Below, in pieces: positions 16,450 to 25,292 of a DNA stretch of 64,000 bases. Within the stretch, counting starts at the first letter, position 1, and each line of letters begins with the position of its first letter. Source of the stretch: RYN-230 sp963768945 (GTDB lineage Bacteria; Actinomycetota; Actinomycetes; Streptosporangiales; Streptosporangiaceae); the NCBI GenBank assembly GCA_963768945.1, contig CAVYJW010000006.1:868001-932000 (forward strand), written 5' to 3'. The position numbers and the translations under genes were made by a program. Below the pieces are notes generated by a model that worked only from the letters and a program-made list of their open reading frames with translations, made no database searches and had not been told where the DNA came from.

Positions 16450-19175
16450 GAGCCCGTCGAGCCCGTCGAGCCCGTCGAGCCGGACGACAGGCCCGGGATC
16501 ACCTGGCTGAGCGCGCCGGACAGGGTGGGCGCGAACCCTACGTTCCCGTCGAAGGAGACCGCGACCCGTTTCAGGACGGGGTACGACCCGGAGGTGCTGC
16601 CGCCCGTGGCGCCGGCCGCCTGGATATAGACCGGTTCCTCGTAGACGAGCGCGCCGCCGACCGGGAGCGTGATCAGGTTGCCCTCGATGACCTTGGACCC
16701 GTTCTGCCGGTACAGCGACAGCTGGGAGGAGATCGTGGGGTCCGACTCGAACGTGCTCTGCACCTGCTGCGGGCCGAGGATGGCGGTGTCCTGGGGCAAC
16801 TGGAGGACCCGGATCGTGCCGTAGTCGGGCGACTGGGGGTTGCTGTCCACCGCCATGTACGCGGCGAGGTTCTGCCTCCCGCGCTGGACCAGCGGGGAGG
16901 TCAGCGAGAACTGGGCCGACGCGCCGGGCATCTGCATGGTCTGGTAGTACGGCGGCTGGCTGGCCGGCTGCGAGCTGTTCGACGAGCCTGGGTTGTCCGG
17001 CACGGCCCAGAAGTTCTGGCCGCCGTAGAAGGACTGGGCGGACAGGACGTGGTACTGGGTCAGGATCTGGCGCTGCACCTCGAACAGGTCCGGCGGGTAC
17101 CGCAGGTGCGGCATCAGGGCAGCGGGGATGTCCGACTTGGGCTTGATAATGCCGGGGAACGCGTTCATCCAGGTGCGCAGGATCGGGTCACCGGCATCCC
17201 ACGCGTACAGCGTCACGGTGCCGGTGTAGGCGTTCACCACCGCCTTGACCGAGTTCCGGATGTAGTTGATGTCGCCGGTGGGCTGGCCGGCCACGGTGCC
17301 GCCTGGGGCGTCACTGGTCGCCGTGGCCTGCGCCATGCTCACCCGCTGCGAGTAGGGGTACAGGCCGGTGGTGGTGTAGCCGTCCACCACCCAGAGGATC
17401 TGCCCGTTGGCGACGACCGGGTAGGGGTTGCCGTCCAGGGTGAGGAACGGCGCCACCTTGGCCACCCGGGCCAGTGGCTGCTGGTCATAGAGGATCTTCG
17501 ACTGGCTGTTGATCGCTCCGGACAGCAGGATGTTCAGCTCGCGGAACTTGATCGTGTAGAGCAGCCGGTTGAGCGGCGAGCCCACGTCCACGCCGCCGCT
17601 GCCGTGATACGTGTTGTTCTGCTGGCCGCCGCCGGCCGTGCCGGACGGATAGTCCAGCTCCTGCTTGCGGCCGCCCGGCGGCCCGCCGACGATCGCGTAG
17701 GTGTTCTGCTGCTCGCCGAAGTACACGCGGGGCTGCTGCAGGCCCAGGTTCCCGTGCGGCGGGATGTCGCTCTCCACGAACGACGGGTTGCCGTTGTCCT
17801 GGACCGCGTTGGCCGTGGCCGCGACCACCCCGAAACCGTGCGTGTACACCAGGTGGGTATTGATCCAGTTGCCCTGGCCGGGCGGGGGCCCGCCCATGCC
17901 GCGCACCGCCACGACGGTGTCCTGCGGCAGCGGGCCCGTCCCGGGCAGCTTGTAGCGGTCCATGGCCAGGTTGGACGGGAACTGGTAGTAGCTCTTGACC
18001 TGCTGCAGCTGCTGGAAGGTCGGCGACACCACGTCGGGATCCAGCAGCCGCATCCCCTTGAGGGTGCTGACCTCGGCATCCAGCATGGACTGCGGCACGT
18101 CGGTGGTGGCCGAGTACGGGGTGATCCGGACCGTGGACGCGTTCAGCCCGTAGGCCTGCCGGGTGGTGGCGATCTCCCGCTTGATGTACGGGGTCTCCTT
18201 GGCCAGCTCGTTCGGCTTGACCACGAACTGCTGGATGATCGCCGGGTACAGGCCGCCGATGAGGATCGCGGAGAGCACCAGCAGCCCGAACCCGACCGCG
18301 GGGAGCATCGCGCTGCGCCGGGCCGCGCCGGCGAAGAACAGCAGGGCGCACAGGACAGCGATGATCGCGAGGACGGTCTTCGCCGGCAGCACCGCGTTGA
18401 CGTCGGTGTACGAGGCGCCGGTGGTGACCGCGCCGCGCTGGGAGAAGTCGATACCGTACCGGTCGATCCAGTACGCCACAGCCTTGAGCAGCACGAACAC
18501 GCCGAACAGCACGAACAGGTGGGCCTGCGCCGCCATCGTCACCCGCGGATGGCGCCCCTGCATGCGCAGCCCGCCGTACAGGTAGTGCACCAGCGCGGCC
18601 AGCACCAGGGAGAGCAGCACCGCGGCGAAGAGGTAGCTCAGCACCATCCGGATGAACGGGTAGGTGAAGATGAAAAACGAAAGATCGATGCCGAACTGGG
18701 GATCTTTTTTCCCAAACGGAACCTGGTTGGCGAACAGCAGCCAGGTGCGCCACGAGCCCGCGGCGGTGATGCCGGAGATGACGCCGATGAGGCCGAGCAC
18801 TATCCCCAGCAGGAGCCGGCGGTGCGGGTCGATGGCCATCCGGTAGGCGTCCCCGCCCTGGCCTGCCGCGGGCACCGGCCGGTAGACGGGCCGCAGCCGG
18901 TAAGCCAGCGCGGCGTTCGCCCCGGTGACCACGGCCATGAACAGCCCGGCCACGAAGAACATCGCCCAGCGGGTGCCGTAGGTCGTGCTGAACACCGACG
19001 AGTAGTGGATGGCCCGGTACCACAGGAAATCGGTCCAGACCCCGGCCACGATCGCAATCAGCACCAGGAAGGCGATCACGGCCACGATGATGGGGAGGAC
19101 CAGCCGGGGCCAGCGGAGCACCGCGAGCGGCGGCCGCCCGCCAGGCTGCCGGGCTGATCCGGACCGGAAGGACAC
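16299..19175 (-). CDS. UPF0182 (DUF1028-like large) membrane protein, frameshifted near its end
   Basis: Large polytopic membrane protein of the actinobacterial UPF0182 family (Rv3193c-like). About seven membrane segments lie in the first ~330 residues, beginning LVLPIIVAVIAFLVLIAIVAG, followed by a ~600-residue extracytoplasmic domain with conserved PYSATTDVPQSMLDAE and YTHGFGVVAATANA. The GTG at 19175 has a GAGGGGAG ribosome site; the longer ATG at 19247 does not. The last ~45 residues (ARRAPAAGRDRPARACAG onward) are nonsense produced by a one-base loss in a 9-bp repeat; the proper tail is at 16210-16449. The function is unknown; it is followed by the PDZ protease gene's neighbourhood as in mycobacteria. 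Confidence 0.9.
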   Translation of the reverse strand: MSFRSGSARQPGGRPPLAVLRWPRLVLPIIVAVIAFLVLIAIVAGVWTDFLWYRAIHYSSVFSTTYGTRWAMFFVAGLFMAVVTGANAALAYRLRPVYRPVPAAGQGGDAYRMAIDPHRRLLLGIVLGLIGVISGITAAGSWRTWLLFANQVPFGKKDPQFGIDLSFFIFTYPFIRMVLSYLFAAVLLSLVLAALVHYLYGGLRMQGRHPRVTMAAQAHLFVLFGVFVLLKAVAYWIDRYGIDFSQRGAVTTGASYTDVNAVLPAKTVLAIIAVLCALLFFAGAARRSAMLPAVGFGLLVLSAILIGGLYPAIIQQFVVKPNELAKETPYIKREIATTRQAYGLNASTVRITPYSATTDVPQSMLDAEVSTLKGMRLLDPDVVSPTFQQLQQVKSYYQFPSNLAMDRYKLPGTGPLPQDTVVAVRGMGGPPPGQGNWINTHLVYTHGFGVVAATANAVQDNGNPSFVESDIPPHGNLGLQQPRVYFGEQQNTYAIVGGPPGGRKQELDYPSGTAGGGQQNNTYHGSGGVDVGSPLNRLLYTIKFRELNILLSGAINSQSKILYDQQPLARVAKVAPFLTLDGNPYPVVANGQILWVVDGYTTTGLYPYSQRVSMAQATATSDAPGGTVAGQPTGDINYIRNSVKAVVNAYTGTVTLYAWDAGDPILRTWMNAFPGIIKPKSDIPAALMPHLRYPPDLFEVQRQILTQYHVLSAQSFYGGQNFWAVPDNPGSSNSSQPASQPPYYQTMQMPGASAQFSLTSPLVQRGRQNLAAYMAVDSNPQSPDYGTIRVLQLPQDTAILGPQQVQSTFESDPTISSQLSLYRQNGSKVIEGNLITLPVGGALVYEEPVYIQAAGATGGSTSGSYPVLKRVAVSFDGNVGFAPTLSGALSQVIPGLSSGSTGSTGSTGSRARRAPAAGRDRPARACAGTWARPSRIMRRPRRPSRPGISPATESTPRS
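16433..16481 (-). repeat. 9-bp tandem repeat with one shortened copy (frameshift site)
   Basis: Units of CGAGCCCGT encode Gly-Ser-Thr on the minus strand. One unit, 16450-16457, is only eight bases long and shifts the frame of the UPF0182 gene. Slipped-strand loss is the natural explanation, whether in the cell or in sequencing. Confidence 0.9.
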
Positions 19176-19411
19176 CGCACTCCCCTCACACGCTGTTGGG
19201 CGCCGCATCACCGGCACCGCATTACCGCACTCGGATATGACCGGCACACCATTCCTCAGCCGGACCTCAACCGGTCAGGCATGCTGGGCCGTGCGGCGCC
19301 AATGTACCCCGATCAGGGCGGCCAGGCGTCACCGGCGCCGGCGCGGTGATCATGTAACGGTCAGGTGGCGGTCAGCAGGCGCCCAGGACCCGGGCTTTCA
19401 GCGCCGGGGCA

Positions 19412-20443
19412 TCAGCAGCCGGGCACGCTGCGGCCGGCCTTGAGGGCGGCCAGGTCGTTGATGGCCTGGCGGAGCGTGGCCACCTTGACCAGGCGCAGCC
19501 CGGCCGGCACCGCCCCGGTGGTGTCGGAGCAGTTGGCCGCAGGGGTGAGGAAGATGGTCGCCCCGGCCGCGCGGGCGCCCGCCATCTTCTGCTGGATGCC
19601 GCCGATCGCGGACACCGCGCCGTCGGCCGAGATCTCCCCGGTGCCCGCGACGAACCTCCCGCCGGTCAGGTTGCCGGGGGTCAGCTTGTCCACGATGCCG
19701 AGGGCGAACATCGTCCCGGCGCTTGGCCCGCCGATGTCTCCCACCTTGATCTTGATGGGGAAGGGGAAGCGGTAGCTCTCCTGGACGTACACCCCGACGA
19801 CGGAGTGCCCCTGGACGTTCGCGGTCTTCAGCCGGACCTGCCCGGTCTTGCCGTGGCGGACGATGGTGAGGGTCACCACCGACCCCGGGGCGTGCGTGCG
19901 GATCAGGGTCCCAGTATCGTGGGTGCAGCCGACGGGGGTGCCGTCCACCGCGGTGATGGTGTCGCCGACGTGCAGCACGCCCGCGGCCGGGAGGCCCTGC
20001 TCGGTCTGCGTGACGGTGTCAACGGTGGTGAAGTGGATCCCGAGCGTGCACAGGGCCGCGGCCTGGGCGGTCTCCTGTGAGTTGGCCATCTGCTCGGTGT
20101 CCTGCTGGACGACCTGCTGCTCCGACTGACCGGCCGGGAACAGCTCCTGCTCGGGAACGACCGCGGTGTGCGGGGTCAGCCAGGCACGCAGCGCGGTGAA
20201 CACGTTGAACCCGTTGCCGGGGCCGCCCATGAAGGACACCGTCACCAGGTTGAGGTGCCCGGTGGTCGGGTACGTGCGGTGCCCGGTGATGCTGATCAGC
20301 GGGCCGCCCGAGGTCTTGCCCAGGGTGTTCAGCGTCGGGCCGGGCGAGAGGATCACGTAGGGCACCGGCACCAGGGCCGCGATGAGGGCCGCCACGACCA
20401 CGCCGATCCCGGCTACCGCGAGCGTTACCGTGCGCCGCGACAC
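19412..20443 (-). CDS. Membrane-anchored PDZ / Lon-type (S16) serine protease
   Basis: YlbL-like protease (Rv3194c type). The 343-residue protein has an N-terminal membrane anchor (residues about 7-27), a PDZ domain at about 125-210 (GLPAAGVLHVGDTITAVDG) and a Lon-type proteolytic domain at about 215-343. The catalytic Ser is in GGPSAGTMFALGI and the Lys in GGIQQKMAGARAAG, the normal Ser-Lys dyad. The active site would face outside the membrane. It is a full-length family member. The spacing of 66 bases from moaE on the same strand allows co-transcription. Substrates are unknown. Confidence 0.92.
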   Translation of the reverse strand: MSRRTVTLAVAGIGVVVAALIAALVPVPYVILSPGPTLNTLGKTSGGPLISITGHRTYPTTGHLNLVTVSFMGGPGNGFNVFTALRAWLTPHTAVVPEQELFPAGQSEQQVVQQDTEQMANSQETAQAAALCTLGIHFTTVDTVTQTEQGLPAAGVLHVGDTITAVDGTPVGCTHDTGTLIRTHAPGSVVTLTIVRHGKTGQVRLKTANVQGHSVVGVYVQESYRFPFPIKIKVGDIGGPSAGTMFALGIVDKLTPGNLTGGRFVAGTGEISADGAVSAIGGIQQKMAGARAAGATIFLTPAANCSDTTGAVPAGLRLVKVATLRQAINDLAALKAGRSVPGC

Positions 20444-20509
20444 GCGGCCTCCTGCGGTGCGCCCGGCACGGGCAGGCGAGGGGATGTGCGGTGGGCCACG
20501 GGGTGAAGA

Positions 20510-20932
20510 CTACGCACTGTTGACCCATTCGCTCTCGCCGTCGCCGAATACCTGGTGCTTCCAGACCGGCACGCTGTGCTTGAGCTCGTCGATCAGGGCG
20601 CGGCAGGCGGTGAAGGCCTCGGCGCGGTGCGGGCAGGAGACCGCGACCACCACGGCCAGGTCGCCCACGGCCAGGTCGCCCACCCGGTGCACGGCCGCGA
20701 TCGCGGTGACCTCAAAGCCGGCGACGATCTTCTCGCACACCCCGCGCATCTCGGCCGCGGCCGACGGGTGCGCACTGTAGGACAGGTACCGGACGTCACG
20801 GCCATGATCATGGTTCCGTACCGCCCCGGTGAACAGGGCGATGCCACCCGCCGAAGGGTCGGCCACGGCGTCGTGCACCTCGTCCACGGACAGCGGGGTC
20901 TCCCGCACTTCGGCGAGCCTGATCACAGTCAC
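20510..20932 (-). CDS. moaE: Molybdopterin synthase catalytic subunit
   Basis: MoaE, with MoaD thiocarboxylate, converts precursor Z to molybdopterin. The 140-residue protein has the family pattern FTGAVRNHDHGRDV with the conserved Arg, YSAHPSAAAEM, the HRVGDLAVGD block and a C-terminal VPVWKHQVF with the catalytic Lys. The GTG start at 20932 follows TTGGCTCC, a weak ribosome site. No other molybdenum cofactor gene is near, as often with moaE in this neighbourhood. Length is normal. Confidence 0.95.
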   Translation of the reverse strand: MTVIRLAEVRETPLSVDEVHDAVADPSAGGIALFTGAVRNHDHGRDVRYLSYSAHPSAAAEMRGVCEKIVAGFEVTAIAAVHRVGDLAVGDLAVVVAVSCPHRAEAFTACRALIDELKHSVPVWKHQVFGDGESEWVNSA

Positions 20933-21035
20933 GGAGCCAAGGTAGCGCCTGAACCTGGGCGGCTGGACCAGGGGCGTTGAGGTTTTCGTTGCGGAGAAAA
21001 GGCGGGGCGGGGCCGGGCGCGGAGCCGCCTGCGCG

Positions 21036-22138
21036 TCAGGTGCTGCGCTTGCGGCGGCGGGCCACCTCCCGCACGATGGCCGCGGTGCCGATCACGGCTA
21101 CGGTGGCCCCGGCCGCCGTGATCGTCGCTTCCTTGCGGGGCAGCCGGCGCCCGGCCACGGCATGGTGCCCGGCCCGCTGCTTCAGCAACACGACGAGGGC
21201 CGCCGCGTTGTCGTAGGCGGGCCGCCAGCCCGCTTCGCGCAGCGCCTGGCACTCGACCACCCACGGATAGACCATGTAGCGCAGGTCAGCGACCGGGGCC
21301 GGGGTGATGCCCAGCCGGTGCAGCCGCTGCGCCGTGCCGAACGTCAGCCCGGCGGGCAGCTCGACCCGGCGCAGCCCGCTGAGCTCCTCGACCTCTTCTT
21401 CTTCCAGCCAGCCGTCGCAGCCGACCGCGAACGACCCATCGATCTTCCCGGTCACCGCCAGTTCGAGGGCGGACACCAGGTCCTCGATGTGACAGAACTG
21501 CCAGCGCGGCGCGCAGCCTTTCACGGTGAGCAGCCGGGGGGCCTCGAAATGCCGGGTGACGAGGGTATCCACCCCCTCGCCGACCAGCGCGGCCGGGCGG
21601 ACCACGGTGATGGCCATGCCCGGGTGGGAGCGCGGCGACCGCTGGGCCAGGTGCTCGATCTCGAGCAGGTCGCCGGCCACGCTGCCGTCGTGATCCACGC
21701 CCAGCGGCGCGTCCTCCGGCATCGGCACCGGGTTGTCCGGCGCGGCCCCGTAGACCATGGCGCTGGTGACCAGGATCAGCCGGCCGACCCGCCCGGCGGC
21801 CGCCGAGGTGAGCACGGTCTGCGCGGCACGCACGTTAAAAGCCCGGCGGGCCCGGTCGTCGGTGTCCGCCGACATGTCGATGTCGGTGTGCACCAGGACG
21901 TCCACCCCGCTCAGCAGCCGGCCAGCGCGGGGTCGCGGACGTCGGCCAGCCGCCACGTCACGCCGACCACATCCCCGCGGTGGTCATCGATCGCGATGAC
22001 CCGGCGCACCGCGGGTGAGGCCGCGAGCCGCAGGGCCAGGGCATGGCCCAGACCACGTGCTGCGCCGGTGATGGCCACGACGGGGCGTGGCTCCTGATCA
22101 GTGCGCTCGCGGCGAACCTGGGCCCGTGCAGTGCTCAA
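21036..22138 (-). pseudogene. NAD-dependent epimerase/SDR family protein, interrupted by a frameshift
   Basis: Extended short-chain dehydrogenase-like protein whose two halves are in different frames. The first ~73 codons (from a TTG at 22138) carry the Rossmann start VVAITGAARGLGHALALRLA and end at DVRDPALAGC-stop. The rest reads on in another frame from LLSGVDVLVHTDID near 21920 through SAMVYG (YxxxK is not obvious) to a basic membrane-like C-terminus at 21036. Restoring one base, or a CCGG, near 21915-21925 gives an unbroken protein of about 367 residues. Neighbours match the Rv3193c-Rv3198c region. It is divergent from the DUF2342 gene with only 65 bases between. The start codon is uncertain. 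Confidence 0.75.
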
Positions 22139-22203
22139 CGTGTGCCGCTCCCGGGATAACGTGGCGGATGTGACCCTTCCATCCTGCCTGAGAGGTCGCG
22201 GAG

Positions 22204-23682
22204 ATGGCTGATCCTCCCTTCGGCTTTGGTCTGCCCGGCGGTTCCGGGGGTTCTGGCGGATCCGGCGGATCCGGCGGCTCCGGAGGCGGCTCCGGGGACA
22301 ATCCGGGCGGTAACCCTCTCGGGCCGCTCGGTGACCCGCAGCAGTTCGCGGACGCCCTGCGGCAGTTCGCCGACCTGATGGCCTGGCAAGGCGGCCCGGT
22401 CAACTGGGACCTGGCCAAGAACGTGGCCCGCCAGACGGTCGCGGCCGAGGGCGACCCAAGCGTGCTGGACGCCGACCGCAAGAAGATCGTGGAGGCCGTC
22501 CAGCTCGCGGACCTGTGGCTGAACGAGGCGACCTCGTTCCCCAGCGGAGTCCGCACCGCGCAGGCCTGGAGCCGGTCGGAGTGGGTCGAGGCGACACTGC
22601 CCGTGTGGTCCGCGCTCTGCGACCCGATCGCCGAGAAGGCCGTGGACGCCCTGGGCGGCATGATCAACGCCAACCCGGAGGAACTGGGCGGCGAGCTGCC
22701 CGCTGAGCTGAGTTCCGCGCTGCAGGCGGTCACCGGCGGGCTGGGCGGGATGGCCGGGCTCACCGGCGGCCTCGGCGCCATGATGCGCCGGATCGGCGGG
22801 ATGATGGTCGGCGGCCAGACCGGGGCCGCGGTCGGCGGCCTGGCCCGCGAGGTGGTCAGCTCCACGGATGTGGGTCTCCCCCTGGGGCCGGAGGGCGTGG
22901 CCGCGCTGCTGCCCGCCGGGGTAGCGGACTTCGGCCAGGGCCTGTCGATCACCACGGAGGAGATCCGGATCTTCCTCGCGCTGCGTGAGGCGGCCCACCA
23001 CCGGCTGTTCGCACACGTGCCGTGGCTGCGTTCGCGGCTGCTGGCCGCGGTGGAGGACTACGCCCGGGGCATCACCGTGGACGCCTCCGCGCTGCGCGAC
23101 GCCATGCCGCAGATTGACCCCTCCAACCCGGATGCGCTGCGCGAGGCGCTGTCCGACGCCAGCATGTTCCAGCCCGAGGACACGCCCCAGCAGAAGGCGG
23201 CCCTGGCCCGGCTGGAGACCCTGCTCGCGCTGGTTGAGGGCTGGGTCGCCACCGTGGTGGAGGACGCGGCCGGCGACCGGCTGCCGCAGGCGGGTGCGCT
23301 CGCCGAGGCCATCCGGCGCCGCCGGGCCACCGGCGGACCCGCGGAACGCACGTTCGCGACCCTGGTCGGGCTGGAACTGCGGCCGCGGCGGCTGCGCGAG
23401 GCGGCCGAGATCTGGCGGCGGCTCACCGACGTCCGCGGGTCCGAGGGCCGGGACGCGCTGTGGACCCACCCGGACCTGATGCCTACGGCCGAGGACTTCG
23501 ACGACCCGGAAGGGTTCGTGGCCGGGCGGCCCGCGCTGGACATGTCCGCGCTGGACCAGGAACTGTCCGAGCTGGACGACGAACTCGGCGAGACTGGCCC
23601 GGAGGACGCGCCGGGCGATGACGGGCCGGGCGATATCGGCCCGGAGCACCCGGGGCCAGCTGACTCGCCGCCCGCAGGTTAG
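22204..23682 (+). CDS. Zinc-dependent metalloprotease (DUF2342 family)
   Basis: Actinobacterial putative metallo-hydrolase (Rv3195 type). The 492-residue protein opens with a Gly/Ser linker made of GGS repeats (residues 11-32), then an all-helical domain. The metal-site candidate is LREAAHHRLFAHVPWL at about residues 261-276. A Gly/Met-rich segment at about 175-205 (GGLGGMAGLTGGLGAMMRR) resembles a hinge or membrane-touching loop. The acidic, Pro-rich C-terminal 40 residues are disordered. It starts divergently from the SDR gene. Family members are sometimes called coenzyme F420 biosynthesis-associated, but that name is not supported by any catalytic evidence here. Confidence 0.88.
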   Translation: MADPPFGFGLPGGSGGSGGSGGSGGSGGGSGDNPGGNPLGPLGDPQQFADALRQFADLMAWQGGPVNWDLAKNVARQTVAAEGDPSVLDADRKKIVEAVQLADLWLNEATSFPSGVRTAQAWSRSEWVEATLPVWSALCDPIAEKAVDALGGMINANPEELGGELPAELSSALQAVTGGLGGMAGLTGGLGAMMRRIGGMMVGGQTGAAVGGLAREVVSSTDVGLPLGPEGVAALLPAGVADFGQGLSITTEEIRIFLALREAAHHRLFAHVPWLRSRLLAAVEDYARGITVDASALRDAMPQIDPSNPDALREALSDASMFQPEDTPQQKAALARLETLLALVEGWVATVVEDAAGDRLPQAGALAEAIRRRRATGGPAERTFATLVGLELRPRRLREAAEIWRRLTDVRGSEGRDALWTHPDLMPTAEDFDDPEGFVAGRPALDMSALDQELSELDDELGETGPEDAPGDDGPGDIGPEHPGPADSPPAG

Positions 23683-23698
23683 CGGGCAGAAAGTTCTG

Positions 23699-23838
23699 CT
23701 GTCCACAGGCGGTGCACAGAGAGTGAGCAGGTCGGGGGCGGCGAGGGCGGCTGGTGGTCCGGGAATTCACCGCCATCCCCCGCTGTATCCACAATGGCGC
23801 TCCGCAACGTCCCCAGGAAATCCACAAACCTGTCCACA
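23699..23838. promoter_or_regulatory. Cluster of four DnaA-box-like sites
   Basis: CTGTCCACA occurs at 23699-23707 and 23830-23838 (one mismatch to the actinobacterial box TTGTCCACA). GTATCCACA is at 23785-23793 (one mismatch to TTATCCACA) and AAATCCACA at 23818-23826 (two mismatches). All four face the same way within 140 bases, in a 489-base gap that is otherwise non-coding. No AT-rich unwinding region or replication gene is nearby, so an accessory DnaA-binding or regulatory cluster is more likely than an origin. Confidence 0.4.
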
Positions 23839-23845
23839 GGCAGCT

Positions 23846-23875
23846 TTGACGGAACGGCTCGCCCCCGCTTAGCCT
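23846..23875 (+). promoter_or_regulatory. Candidate promoter for the ThiF-like / ABC1 kinase operon
   Basis: TTGACG (23846-23851) and TAGCCT (23870-23875) are separated by 18 bases and point toward the plus-strand genes. It lies directly after the DnaA-box-like cluster and implies a leader of about 290 bases in which I see no clear structure. Confidence 0.35.
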
Positions 23876-24171
23876 CGCCGGCACGGGTCCCCCGGGTGGC
23901 GGGCCGCCGTCACTCCCGGGGAAGGGGGCGAACGACCCGCCGGGGAGCCGCGGCAGTGCCTGGCTAAGTGGCGCCCGGTGTTCGCGGGTGCCTGGTCTAT
24001 TCGTGACTGGTTCACTGCCGTACCCGGGGGGACCGCACCGTCTGCGCCATTCCATGATCCTGGGCAGCTGGTGCTGCCATTTCGCAGTAGCCGCCCAGGA
24101 TCAAGGAAGTCAGCGAGGGCGGAGCCAGCCGGCGGCGCGGAATGTCGGACGGCCGTGGCAGGCTGGCGCCC

Positions 24172-25281
24172 ATGAGGCCGGCGATCAAAGCAGGGCTCCT
24201 GATGGTCTGGCGTGACCCGGACACCCTGCAGATAGGAATCGACCCGAGGCGGGCGGTCGCGTTGCGCGGGATGCGCGGCGCCGAGCCCCTGATCAACCTG
24301 CTGGACGGGAGCCGGGATCTCAGCCAGGTGCTGGCCGCCGCGCACGACCAGGGGATCGGCCGGCAGACGGCCGACCGGGTCATCGGATTGCTGGCCGCGG
24401 CGGGGGCGCTCCACGACTTTCCGGCGGCCACGTTGCGGGCCCTGCCCGACGGCCCGAGGAACCGGCTGGCCCGGGAGCTGGCCACGGTGTCCCTGGCCCA
24501 CGGCTACTCCGACGGCGGCGCCCTCGTACTGGCCCGCCGGCAGGCCGCGAGCGTACTGGTGCACGGGACGGGCCCCGTGGCCGCTGGGCTGGCCAGCCTG
24601 CTGACCGCATCCGGCGTCGGGCAGGTCGCGTGCACCGGTGCGGTGAGCGAGCATGGTGGGGCGGAGTCGTCCGCGGGTTCCCCTGGCCAGGCGTCCGCGG
24701 GTTCCGCCAGCCGGGCGTCCGCAGGCGCCCCCCGGCTGGCGCCCTGGCCGCCAGCAGGCCGGATCCGGCTCGGCCACACCGGCCCTGACGCGCCGCCGCG
24801 GGCGCCGCGGAGCACGGCGGGAGCACGGCGGACCGCGCCGGGAGCGCGCCGGCCGGACCTGGCCGTGCTCGCCGACGGCTACCCGCCGGAGTTACCGCGG
24901 GCCCTGGTGAGCGGGAACGTCGCGCACCTGACCGCGGCGGCCTCGGAAGCCATCGGGACGGTCGGGCCGCTGGTCATCCCGGGTCAGACGGCGTGCCTGA
25001 GCTGCGTGGACATGGCCCGTACCGACCGCGATCCGGCCTGGCCGCTCATCCTCGCCCAGGCATCCGGCCAGGCCCCGCACCCCGCCGCGTGCGCGGCCGC
25101 CCTGGCGGCGGCGGTGGCCGCCCAGGCCACCGCGCAGGTGCTGGCCTTCCTCGACCGGACCGCCGCGGCCGGGGCGGCGATCAACGGCACACTCGAGCTC
25201 GTGCTGCCTGATTGGCAGTGGCGGCGGCACAGCTGGGCCCCGCATCCGCAGTGCCGCTGTAGCAGGCGCTCGGCATCCTGA
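24172..25281 (+). CDS. ThiF-like / TOMM leader-binding-like protein (Rv3196 type)
   Basis: A 369-residue protein related to the E1-like ThiF superfamily and to cyclodehydratase leader-binding proteins. Residues 1-110 form a winged-helix-like domain (LINLLDGSRDLSQVL). A Rossmann-type VHGTGPVAAGLASLL follows, then a low-complexity insert of SAG/AGA units. A zinc-type cysteine set ends the protein: CLSC at about residue 279 and CRC in the last ten residues. I do not see the Arg/Lys/Asp adenylation residues of an active E1 enzyme. The ATG at 24172 matches the family start MRPAIKAG. The ABC1 kinase follows 11 bases later. No peptide precursor is visible, so a RiPP role is not supported. Confidence 0.7.
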   Translation: MRPAIKAGLLMVWRDPDTLQIGIDPRRAVALRGMRGAEPLINLLDGSRDLSQVLAAAHDQGIGRQTADRVIGLLAAAGALHDFPAATLRALPDGPRNRLARELATVSLAHGYSDGGALVLARRQAASVLVHGTGPVAAGLASLLTASGVGQVACTGAVSEHGGAESSAGSPGQASAGSASRASAGAPRLAPWPPAGRIRLGHTGPDAPPRAPRSTAGARRTAPGARRPDLAVLADGYPPELPRALVSGNVAHLTAAASEAIGTVGPLVIPGQTACLSCVDMARTDRDPAWPLILAQASGQAPHPAACAAALAAAVAAQATAQVLAFLDRTAAAGAAINGTLELVLPDWQWRRHSWAPHPQCRCSRRSAS

Positions 25282-25292
25282 CCGAGAATGGA

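Noticed and set aside
17049..19157. 702-codon plus-strand frame opposite the UPF0182 gene
   Set aside because: His/Arg/Gly-rich shadow with no motif; the minus strand carries a recognisable family protein.
22135..23706. 523-codon minus-strand frame opposite the DUF2342 gene
   Set aside because: Low-complexity Arg/Gly/Gln product and no ribosome site; the plus-strand protein matches a known family.
23699..23838. Chromosomal replication origin
   Set aside because: Only four imperfect boxes, no dnaA/dnaN/gyrB genes and no AT-rich unwinding segment.
24172..25281. RiPP (TOMM) biosynthetic cluster
   Set aside because: No precursor peptide, cyclodehydratase partner or dehydrogenase nearby; gene order matches the conserved Rv3196-Rv3197 housekeeping block.
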